Assembly: GCA_037893225.1 (NCBI GenBank)
Contig: JAZGUH010000529.1
Coordinates: forward strand, 434,001-498,000
Direction of reading: 5' to 3'
DNA length: 64,000 nt
DNA from: Hippasteria phrygiana
Taxonomy: Eukaryota; Echinodermata; Asteroidea; Valvatida; Goniasteridae
The notes beneath the pieces were generated by a model. The model was given only the letters and a program-made list of their open reading frames with translations. It searched no databases and was not told where the DNA came from. Below, one piece after another: positions 56,169-63,350 of the stretch (positions are counted from its first letter, which is position 1; each line of letters begins with the position of its first letter). A program made the position numbers and the translations under genes.

Positions 56169-57161
56169 TTTAGCCGGTGGTAACTCAGTATCTGATGGAA
56201 CGACCACGATCTCTTGGGGCCATCTTTTAGCCAGTACAATGCGGGCTGCCCAGGATTCGTCGTTCTTTTTTTTATCGTATACATTTCTAAGCTCCAAATA
56301 GGATCGGTAGCTCTTCTTCTAACGTCTTTTTTGGGCTCTCCAGGAGCATAAAGATATCTAACGATATCATCATTTATGCTTAAAAGTTGTTCCGGTTTCA
56401 AGAGCCCCGAAGAACTCAATTGTCTTATTTCTAACTGAGACATAGCCAATTTAGGAGTTAACGGTTTGCCTTTCATAGTCGATATCAATCTATTTTTTTC
56501 GTCGTTTAACGCTTTTATAACATCGGGCAGTCTTTTTACCCACGAGCGGCTACGCTCGGTAGGCTCTAACATTTCTTGCGCGTATTGATGACCGAATAAT
56601 CTTTCAGCCAAAGTACGATAAAAATCTTTCTACTATACCTTGAGCTCTATGATTACCAACCTCGCCTCTTTGTACTATTACTTGTCGAGTACGCATCAAA
56701 GTATTAAATTCAGCCTTAAATTCAGCCATAAATTCTGTACCGGGGTCTACTTTTATAGTTTTAGGCCAAGACAATGCCGATCTTTTGTAAATCTTTTTTA
56801 GTGCCTCTACAACTTGAGTACTCGTTTTATTCGTCAAGGGTTCAGCTTCTTTATATCGAGTGGCCACATCAACAATCGTCAACGCGTATTTATAAGTTTT
56901 TCGTCTAACCACATCGTGAGGTAGATATAACAGATCCGCTTGATGCATTTCATTGGGTAGTGCGATGGCGTTATTGAGGCTCGTAGGTCTGGGGCTATTA
57001 CTGGGGGCCGGTAAATAAATTTGCCACATGGCTTGTTTTCTTAACCAATTTCTAACGGCTGACTCGGGTACATTGGCTTTTAACAACAATTTTTTTATGG
57101 CGCCTGCACCTTTCCAATATCCTCTAGGACTGTAAAATATTTTACTTAATTTTGTTTCCAT
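56165..57161 (-). pseudogene. Retrovirus-like DDE integrase (Polinton type), one frameshift
   Basis: The first frame (57161-56604, 185 codons) has an N-terminal helical part (WKGAGAIKKLLLKANVPESA) and the catalytic core with Asp in MHQADLLYL (residue 76), Asp in KVDPGTEF (139) and Glu in GIVERF (178). A frameshift near 56608 puts the C-terminal part in the next frame (56611-56165). That part holds a basic YLYAPGEPKKDVRRRATDP segment typical of Polinton integrases before their chromodomain-like end. It would insert the element's DNA ends. All three catalytic residues remain. Its ATG lies only 23 bp from the oppositely oriented ATG at 57185, so the two must share a very short divergent promoter. 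Confidence 0.9.
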
Positions 57162-57184
57162 TTTATTTTAACGACTTAATAAAA

Positions 57185-57600
57185 ATGGTGAGTCTTTTAA
57201 TTATGGGTGCTGGAGCTATAATAAGCGCTGTGGCATATAGCGGAACGAGCTTCGCCTTTTCTAAGATAGGGAAAGGCGGTGCGGACGAAGAACGTAAACG
57301 ACATGATTTGGCTTTAGAAAGATTAACTGAAGCTAAACAAGAGTGGGTGGAACAAAGAACCAAGGTTCTAGATTATCTAAACGATCGACTACGTAAAGAA
57401 GCCAGGGCTCAAAAACATTTAAAAATGTAGATGAGGCGTTGAGAGAATATAACGAAGTAACCAACGAAGAGTTTCGATTACCTCGCGAACCTGTATTGTC
57501 GGACTTTTACGTACCCAGCGAAGATAAAAAAGATGGTGAAATTGCATTTATCTTAGGAGACACTGCTATTTTAGGTTATTTAGTTTATAAGTTTGCTTAA
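57185..57600 (+). pseudogene. Small Polinton protein with N-terminal hydrophobic segment, one frameshift
   Basis: ATG 57185 (MVSLLIMGAGAIISAVAYSG) is preferred to the upstream ATG 57152, which overlaps the integrase start. A hydrophobic segment is followed by a charged coiled-coil-like stretch (DEERKRHDLALERLTEAKQE). The frame stops at 57428. The neighbouring frame, YNEVTNEEFRLPREPVLSDF then FILGDTAILGYLVYKFA, completes the protein to 57600. I recall similar 130-140-residue proteins beside the capsid gene in other invertebrate elements; no function is known to me. Confidence 0.7.
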
Positions 57601-57639
57601 ATTTAAAATTATATTATTATTTTTGTTTCGTTAAGTAAA

Positions 57640-58869
57640 ATGAACGCAATTTATGGAAGCAAGCTGAATCCTCACAGAAGTTTTAAAAATCATAGAGCGT
57701 TGAAGGGGTTGAGACAATTGATGGTTATTACTCCTAGTACCGCGGGAGCTAACGATCTGTTGGTCGTTCAATTTCCTATGTTGAGTCAAGACGATGTAGT
57801 CGTGCCGGGTACTGTACGATTAGCTTTTAATATAGACTTAGAATCTGAAGGCACTGACGCCGATAATGAAAGAACTCTATATTACAACGTCGCACGAAAT
57901 TTAATTAGTAGCGTAAGAGTCAAACTAGAAGGTAAAGATTTCATAGCGTTTACGAGTGCCGATGTATATAACGCGTATAAAGACTTGTGGCGGCCAGCCA
58001 GTGCAAACGATGCATATCGAGGACTCGAATCTTCCAACGTCACAAAACTCAGAACCGGCGCTAGTGATGGGGATGCTAGCGCGAATGATGAAAAAGACAA
58101 AGCGATAGCCGATGCTTACGGTAATAGATATTAGATTCCTCTAGATTTTGAAATGCTTACGGATCATCAACCTTTTAATCCATCGACGCTCAAAGATAGA
58201 CTAACTTATGAATTTACATTTAACGATCATGTATAACATTTCTGGGGTTAGATCTCGAGTTTGAAACAGTGACTAATAAAACATAGTATCAGACAAAAAT
58301 ATCGAGGTAAAACTCATTTTCTATATGAAAAAGTTCAAAGATATACGGTTATAAAGTTAAACAAGTCCGATAATACTTTGAACATTAATCTTAATCAAGC
58401 CGTTAGGAGTCTCAAAGGTATACTTCTTTTATTTAAAGAATCGAGCGAAAAAGATCCTAACATTTTTTATAATCCAAAGATTAAAAAAGTAGACGTTACG
58501 ATAGAGGGTAAGCCAAATCAATTGTATAGTCAGGGCATGAGGCGTTATCAACACTGGGATGAGATTACCAAATTTTTCGGCGACTCTACTACAGAATTTG
58601 GTGCTAGTGTGTGCAAAGACTTAGACTTACACGATATGACGATAGGAGATTACTTCAAAACTAGTTACGGTCTTTGGCTAGATACGAGGGTGACGGATTA
58701 TAATAAAAGTCACGGTTCTGGTAGGAAAATAGGAGACGTAGGTGGCGGTATTTCTCTTCATTTAGAAAGAGAGGCTGAGACAGCTGGTGAACTATCGTGT
58801 TACGTTTTCTTGGTGATGGATGGTCAGTTGGTTCTCAAAGATGGAAGATTTAGCGGTAGTTACTCTTAA
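57640..58869 (+). pseudogene. Major capsid protein (double jelly-roll type), broken
   Basis: ATG 57640 (MNAIYGSKLNPHRSF) opens the frame. Blocks LMVITPSTAGANDLLVVQFP, VRVKLEGKDF and PLDFEML...RLTYEFTFND are readable across an in-frame TAG at 58132. The reading shifts two or more times between 58236 and 58310. The last 163 codons (58378-58869) are open, with KVDVTIEGKPNQLYSQGMR, HGSGRKIGD and CYVFLVMDGQLVLKDGRF. Many invertebrate proteins of this family are annotated, as I remember, as F54H12.2-like, and they are the capsid protein of Polinton-like elements. It would self-assemble into the shell. The downstream ATPase begins 25 bp after its stop, so they were probably co-expressed. Confidence 0.85.
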
Positions 58870-58894
58870 AATATAGTCCTTACTATAAATAAGC

Positions 58895-59521
58895 ATGTTT
58901 CCAAAGACACCATACTGTGCGCTAATATGCGGTAGGACTAATTCGGGTAAAACTAAATATATTTTAGATCTATTAGAAACTACGTATAAAGATCACTTTG
59001 AAAATATTGTAGATATTTGTCCTACGCTATCTAACAACAAGACTTATCGCGAGAGACTTTGGTTGTGGTTAGATCCTGAGATATACCTATGCGATTTAGA
59101 GGTAGAAAAGGTGTCTCTCAACGAAGCTTTAGAATTTTATAGAGCTCAATTTAAAGGATCGCACGTTTTATTTTTGATAGATGATTGTAGCTCGGAACAA
59201 GAAATAAAATATCGTAAGGCGGCGTATGGGAAAAATACTGTTTTAACAAAATTGGCGTTTAGCGGTAGGCACGACAATCACTACTGTTGGTTGATGACTC
59301 AAAAGTATAATTGCGTAATGACGGATTATCGAGCTCAAATTGCATTTGTCGTATTGTTTTATTGCAAAGATAAAAATAGTTTCGATCAATGTCTCGATGA
59401 AAATGATGCGGTACCTTTAGAAGAAAGATCGAGAATTAAAAAGATTTTAAGAGATGTGCCTTTTAGTAAATTATTGGTAAAAACTGATCCTCCAGTCTGT
59501 TGGCAGTTAGTCGATGGTTGA
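58895..59521 (+). CDS. Genome-packaging ATPase (A32/FtsK-HerA type)
   Basis: This is an intact 208-residue P-loop ATPase. The Walker A motif GRTNSGKT is at residues 13-20. The Walker B motif VLFLIDDC is at 91-98. SGRHDNHYCWLMTQK at 123-137 fits the sensor region of A32-like packaging ATPases. The family pumps viral DNA into the capsid. It starts 25 bp after the capsid gene stop and is followed by a 186-bp repeat-rich intergenic stretch. It is one of the few large Polinton genes without a visible break. Confidence 0.92.
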   Translation: MFPKTPYCALICGRTNSGKTKYILDLLETTYKDHFENIVDICPTLSNNKTYRERLWLWLDPEIYLCDLEVEKVSLNEALEFYRAQFKGSHVLFLIDDCSSEQEIKYRKAAYGKNTVLTKLAFSGRHDNHYCWLMTQKYNCVMTDYRAQIAFVVLFYCKDKNSFDQCLDENDAVPLEERSRIKKILRDVPFSKLLVKTDPPVCWQLVDG

Positions 59522-59707
59522 TCTATACTCGCGTAGCTACGCTCGTAGAGCGTAGTTGAACTGTTAACTGATAGATAACTGTTAGTTGATCTATAGTCGA
59601 TCTATAGATGAACTGATAGATAACTGTTAGATAACCGACAGGTGAACTATAGATAACTGTTAAATAATCTATAGATTAACTATAGATTATCTAGTCATCT
59701 ATAAAAT
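59522..59707. promoter_or_regulatory. Repeat-rich Polinton intergenic region
   Basis: It begins with an inverted copy of the 22-bp word also found at 59894 and 62941 (actcgcgtagctacgctcg). It then holds at least three copies of gatagataactgtta or ctatagataactgtta, plus atctatagat palindromes. It is much more repetitive than other Polinton spacers and precedes the small gene at 59708. It may act as promoter, origin or binding-site cluster; this is inference. Confidence 0.5.
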
Positions 59708-59952
59708 ATGATAGAATATCTAGACCTATTATTAAAACTAGTAATAGCCATCAACTTATCTTTATTTTCTTACGATTATATGTCTTGTAGAAATAAGATT
59801 AAAAAATATAGTTCTATTTTAAATGAGCAAATCGATAGAATCTCTAAGCACGTTATCTCAAAAACCCAAGGTTCAAAGTGTAGCTGCTTCGCCCTATGAG
59901 CGTAGCTACGCGAGTACGAGCGAGTCTCCAGATCTTAAAAGTTGTGAAAAAT
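59708..59952 (+). pseudogene. Small Polinton membrane protein, one frameshift
   Basis: ATG 59708 opens a 63-codon frame with an N-terminal membrane helix (LDLLLKLVIAINLSLFSY) and a charged coil (KIKKYSSILNEQIDRI). From about 59835 the better frame is shifted and ends at a TAG near 59950 with the tail SPYERSYASTSESPDLKS. The same PYERSYASTS tail occurs at the end of the gene at 62283-63028. The function is unknown. Confidence 0.5.
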
Positions 59953-60436
59953 AGACTTTTAGGTGTAGTTGCGGGTGGTGATTCTAAAAAATATTTCGGT
60001 AAAGAATACTCCGTTAATGAAATAGAAAATTTAACTACGGAAAAACAAGAAAAGTTGTATAAAAAATACGAAGCTAAATTAGGTAAAGAAATGATAGTCA
60101 GTTTGGGGGGGTTGCGTGTTGACTTTGCCGCTGGCTTCGCCATTCGGTTATAAACTTTGTTTAGATTCTGAAGAAGCCCTCGTTAATGACTTAGAAAACG
60201 ATCCCGTTATTTCTAGCAGTATGGCCAGTTTACTTTGCGAAGTGCATTACAATTATGGGCTTTATTTATCTCCTTTGGTGGCTATGTTGATCACGACTAA
60301 ACATTTACGAGTAGATAGTAGTATTACAAATAATAGTAGTATTACTATAAAAGATGAATCCAGAAATGACAACGACGGATCAAGTAGCAGAGACTCCTCA
60401 AGAGACTCCTCAGTCTCCACAAGAGCCAATAGCTAG
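59896..60436 (+). pseudogene. Conserved Polinton protein of unknown role, one frameshift
   Basis: The frame from 59896 gives GKEYSVNEIENLTTEKQEKL and YKKYEAKLGKEMIVSLGG and stops at 60151. The continuation from about 60140 in the next frame gives SEEALVNDLENDPVISSSMA, LCEVHYNYGLYLSPLVAMLI and THKHL-like ending, open to 60436. The order of blocks matches an uncharacterised family that I remember between the ATPase and the small membrane genes in related elements. The exact start is uncertain because the frame overlaps the previous gene, and its C-terminal end overlaps the next. Confidence 0.55.
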
Positions 60437-60752
60437 AGTAACTAAAAAAAGAGTAAAAGACCCTAAAAGAGTAGAATTAGGAAAGAGACTGGCCGAAAGA
60501 AACAGAAAGATGAAAGAACAAATAAGAAAAATGCAAAGTGTAGAAGAAGAAGAAGCTCCCCAGCAAACGCAAACAGTTACGATGGGGAGCATTCCGAGCT
60601 GGGGAGTTGCGATAGTTGGTTTGGCTGTTTTAGGAATTGGATATCTCGCGCTTAAAAAGAGTAAACCAGCGGCAGACGCTGTAGTTCCGCAGCAAAAAGT
60701 ACAGATTGTGAGTGTTGCCCCTAAAGTTGAAGAACTATTAGAAATGGAATAA
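60354..60752 (+). CDS. Polinton single-pass membrane protein with basic coil
   Basis: The intact 132-residue protein has an acidic N-terminus, a basic block (RVTKKRVKDPKRVELGKRLA...NRKMKEQIRKM), a Gln/Glu linker and one membrane helix (SIPSWGVAIVGLAVLGIGYL at about residues 78-100). It ends in a short acidic tail. The PKRVELGKRLAERNRK-type block is common in this class of elements. A virion-membrane or minor capsid role is possible but unproven. Confidence 0.7.
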   Translation: MNPEMTTTDQVAETPQETPQSPQEPIARVTKKRVKDPKRVELGKRLAERNRKMKEQIRKMQSVEEEEAPQQTQTVTMGSIPSWGVAIVGLAVLGIGYLALKKSKPAADAVVPQQKVQIVSVAPKVEELLEME

Positions 60753-60793
60753 ATAAAAAATAGATAACAAAATAAAATGTTAGTACAAGTAAA

Positions 60794-61027
60794 ATGGATA
60801 CTAAGAACGTTGCAACAACTCTTTATCACGGCGCTGTGTTGAGTTTGTTGACCGTGGGTTATACTATGTTGAGTAAAAAACTTTTGAAAATTAAGCCCGC
60901 CGATTTAGGAAAGTTAGACGTAGAAGATACGATTAAAATTACTGCTACGGTTGGTAGTGCTCTAGCTACTCAGACTTGGTTGGTGAGCCAAGGAGTAATT
61001 CCTCAAAATGTAGTAAATACTACGTAA
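60794..61027 (+). CDS. Small Polinton membrane protein, 77 residues
   Basis: The intact frame starts MDTKNVATTLYHG. It has two hydrophobic segments (AVLSLLTVGYTMLSKKLL and IKITATVGSALATQTWL) separated by a charged turn (KPADLGKLDVED). I recall close relatives of the same size next to the previous gene in other elements. The stop at 61025-61027 lies directly before the 16-bp ATATAAAATATACGAC word. Confidence 0.7.
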   Translation: MDTKNVATTLYHGAVLSLLTVGYTMLSKKLLKIKPADLGKLDVEDTIKITATVGSALATQTWLVSQGVIPQNVVNTT

Positions 61028-61028
61028 A

Positions 61029-61044
61029 ATATAAAATATACGAC
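61029..61044 (+). promoter_or_regulatory. Repeated TATA-like word, copy 1
   Basis: ATATAAAATATACGAC is identical to 62259-62274, which sits 8 bp before the ATG at 62283. Here it lies between the stop at 61027 and the start of the next open frame, so it is probably the promoter core for that gene. Confidence 0.5.
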
Positions 61045-62241
61045 CCCAAAACCGACGGGTGAAGCGCTTGATAGGTTAGGTCAAATTTCTGGTCGCGTAG
61101 ATACTGGTTACGCAGAATCGTTTTATGATTTTATGGAAGGCAAAGGTTATAAAAAACCGACGAATATAAGATATGAACATTTTCATAAAGAAAAAGATGG
61201 TATTTACTACAACAATATCTTGCTGACGTATAAAAGCGACCCCAAAAAAATTGTAGGTATTAGTTCGTTAATAAAAAGACTTGCCACTGTTTCTGGAGTT
61301 AAACCCGCTTTATTTATACGAGAAGAGCTTGGTTTATTAACAAAAAAAGAACTTGAAATACAAGACTTGGAAGACTTTTATATAGATGATGCTGTTTCTA
61401 CACACGTCACTCCAAAACGACTAGTTGAGATAGCTAACGATCTGCACGATCGCATAGAAAGTATGGTGACCCCGATTTTGAAACCGGTAGAACTACAATT
61501 CCTCCCCCTCAACCAAAAGGAGTAAATTCTCGAGCGCAAACTGCGGGGCTAAATTACAGAGAACTTGTAGCTTTAGACAAAAAACTACAAACTATGAGCG
61601 GTAATGCCGAATTAAATTTAGCCGAACTGCGTAAACTATACGATAGACGCGCTGAAATAAAAAAAACCTTGAAGTAGCAGAAACCGATAATGAGATGCAA
61701 GACTTAATGAAAGAACAAGACGATATTGAAGATAATCTATTCTCTATTTCAAGTCTCAAGCACGACATTGAACTAAGCATGAATGATCAATTCGCTAGAA
61801 TCAAAGAAACGGTTAATAAAATATTAGAAAGAGATACCTCGCTAGTGGAAAAGATTAGAATTCTGTTTTGAGAACAGGGCGTGACGGTTGTTAGTATATT
61901 AGCCGCGTTTGCTTTAGCACTAAGTACGATCGTTGCTTCTATAATAGCGGCTGTTGGTGGTGGTGGTGGTGGTGCGGCTGTTGTTCCTGCTCCGACCCCC
62001 ATTACTCCTACACCCAAACCCGGAGGTAACTTGAAAGATTGGATAAGTAATCATTAAACAAATTTGGCCAATTTGCTAAAAAAGATTGGAGGTAAGTTAT
62101 TAGCCGCTTTACCTGGTATTTTGGGTAGTATCGCGAGTTGGTTGTTTAATCTATTAAGTAAGTCGATAGGTTGGTTGGCGGAACACGTGTGGGCGTTATT
62201 GATCAGCATCGGTACTTTGATTCTCGTATACATGCAAAAAT
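61040..62241 (+). pseudogene. Long Polinton structural-type protein, several breaks
   Basis: The frame is open from about 61028 without an ATG until 61133. The protein-like segment TGEALDRLGQISGRVDTGYA lies before that ATG, so the true start is lost. It runs to 61525 (LEDFYIDDAVSTHVTPKRLV), then continues in other frames with NYRELVALDKKLQTMSGNAE, LAELRKLYDRRAEIKK, DNEMQDLMKEQDDIEDNLFS and KIRILF. An in-frame TGA at 61869 interrupts EQGVTVVSILAAFALAL, a hydrophobic helix followed by a Gly run and a Pro-rich linker. A TAA at 62055 precedes a last amphipathic and membrane segment (LLKKIGGKLLAALPGILG, WALLISIGTLILVYMQK) ending at 62241. The coil plus membrane helix plan suggests a membrane-active capsid protein; inference only. 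Confidence 0.65.
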
Positions 62242-62258
62242 AAATAAAATAATAAGTC

Positions 62259-62274
62259 ATATAAAATATACGAC
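62259..62274 (+). promoter_or_regulatory. Repeated TATA-like word, copy 2
   Basis: ATATAAAATATACGAC is identical to 61029-61044 and lies 8 bp upstream of the ATG at 62283. The close fixed spacing suggests a core promoter of a late-gene type. Confidence 0.55.
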
Positions 62275-62282
62275 TTTGTAAA

Positions 62283-62912
62283 ATGGCCGCAGAATCTATT
62301 AACCCTAAATTGTCCGATGTTCCGAGGGATGATATACAAACTACTTCAGTCTTTAGGTTAAATAAAATCGAACGAGTGCAAAAAGAGATAGCCGCCGAGA
62401 GAGATAAGAGAGAACGGTTGCACAAAAAGTATAATAAAATTATTACCTGTTTATCTAACGCAGAGACCGTTATAGAATGTTTCGGAGCCGTGTCTGGCAC
62501 CATAGGCATAGCCAGCGTTGTCGGTGTCATTAGTATACCTATAGGCGTGGTGCTAGAAGGCGTAGCTATAGGATGCGTGGGTGTAAGTTTAGTATTAAAA
62601 CGATTTAGGAAAAAGTTTAGAGGTAAAGCCAAGAAACACGACGAAATTAGAGTAGTAGCCGAAACAAAATTAAATACGATAAATGAATTAGTGTCTCAGG
62701 CCGTAGACGATGGCGATGTAAGTCACGAAGAATTTGCTTTGATTAACGACGAATTAAAAAAGTTTTACGGAATGAAAGAAGCCATTAGAACTCAAACGAA
62801 AGCTAGAGAAGAGTCCGATAGAAATCAAAAAGAAATAGACGATGAGGTCGAAAAGAAAGTTGTCGAGAGAATGAAGAAAGAAAAAAAATCTTATCGCAAA
62901 ACTTTAAATTAG
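62283..62912 (+). CDS. Polinton coiled-coil protein with a central Gly-rich hydrophobic helix
   Basis: The intact 209-residue frame starts MAAESINPKLSDVP. It has an N-terminal coil (RVQKEIAAERDKRERLHKKY), a Gly/Ala/Val-rich hydrophobic hairpin at about 65-105 (GAVSGTIGIASVVGVISIPI...GVALEG-type), a basic turn and the block KHDEIRVVAETKLNTINELV, then a long charged coil. I recall this architecture from many invertebrate elements, usually as the last gene. After the TAG at 62910 the minus-1 frame stays open to 63028 and encodes TPYERSYASTSGEPPNYESL, a tail with a PPxY motif, so this copy may have lost its real C-terminus through a frameshift. Function unknown. Confidence 0.75.
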   Translation: MAAESINPKLSDVPRDDIQTTSVFRLNKIERVQKEIAAERDKRERLHKKYNKIITCLSNAETVIECFGAVSGTIGIASVVGVISIPIGVVLEGVAIGCVGVSLVLKRFRKKFRGKAKKHDEIRVVAETKLNTINELVSQAVDDGDVSHEEFALINDELKKFYGMKEAIRTQTKAREESDRNQKEIDDEVEKKVVERMKKEKKSYRKTLN

Positions 62913-62940
62913 AAATATGTAAAGAGTATAATGATACGCC

Positions 62941-62962
62941 CTACGAGCGTAGCTACGCGAGT
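62941..62962 (+). repeat. 22-bp Polinton word, forward copy
   Basis: The core tacgagcgtagctacgcga also occurs at 59894-59915 (forward, one change) and 59527-59548 (inverted). A rearranged version, with cgcgagtacgccctacgagcg, lies at 54734-54756 inside the structural gene. It contains the palindrome cgtagctacg. Confidence 0.7.
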
Positions 62963-63057
62963 ACGAGTGGTGAGCCGCCTAATTATGAGAGTTTACAGCT
63001 TAGGCCTAGCGCTCCTTGCGAAGAATAGAGTACGTAGATCTACATACGCGCGTATGA

Positions 63058-63111
63058 CAAAAAATAACCCCCATCTCTACTACACTCAGTGGAGATGGGG
63101 GTTATTTTTTA
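63058..63111. terminator. Strong hairpin at the right margin of the Polinton
   Basis: aaaaaataacccccatctc and gagatgggggttatttttt pair perfectly over 19 bp with a loop of about 14 bases. It lies 30 bp after the end of the last Polinton frame. It could be a 3'-end or terminal-repeat signal of the element, or a small MITE: the arm word taacccccatctc is shared with the hairpin MITE at 30957-31085. Confidence 0.5.
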
Positions 63112-63350
63112 CTTATAACAAATGAAATTAATTACGTAAAATAGTATGTGTGTAAACAACTAAAAACTCTTTTTCATTTTATGATTTTGAAGATTTTTTG
63201 CTAATTTTGCTGTATATCTATACAGCAAAATTTAGAGAAATTTAGATTAATTTTTAGACGATTTTTAGACGATTTTGGAATTTCAAAATTTCTAAAAATT
63301 TGGTGTATATACCTACAGCAAAATTGGGGAGATTTTTGAAATCTGGAATT
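63112..63350. other. A/T-rich stretch with small palindromes
   Basis: aattttgctgtata and tatacagcaaaatt (63205-63234) form a perfect 14-bp inverted repeat with a 2-base spacer. A further tacagcaaaatt is at 63312, and atttttagacg is doubled at 63250-63272. It may be the remains of the Polinton end, but no matching left end was found. Confidence 0.4.

Larger units (their letters stand above)
40438..63112. mobile_element. Decayed Polinton/Maverick-like (adintovirus-like) integrated virus
   Basis: The region carries a protein-primed DNA polymerase B, retrovirus-like integrase, major capsid protein, packaging ATPase and about nine further structural or small genes. That is the hallmark gene set of Polinton-like elements. 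Without the two insertions (about 2.6 kb at 43787 and about 6.8 kb at 47856) it would be about 13 kb. The left end is cut at or beside a MITE. Terminal inverted repeats are not found, and the right limit is placed at the hairpin near 63110. Genes are arranged convergently and divergently in three blocks. Most long genes carry frameshifts or stops, so this is an old, immobile copy. No maturation protease was recognised. Confidence 0.85.
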
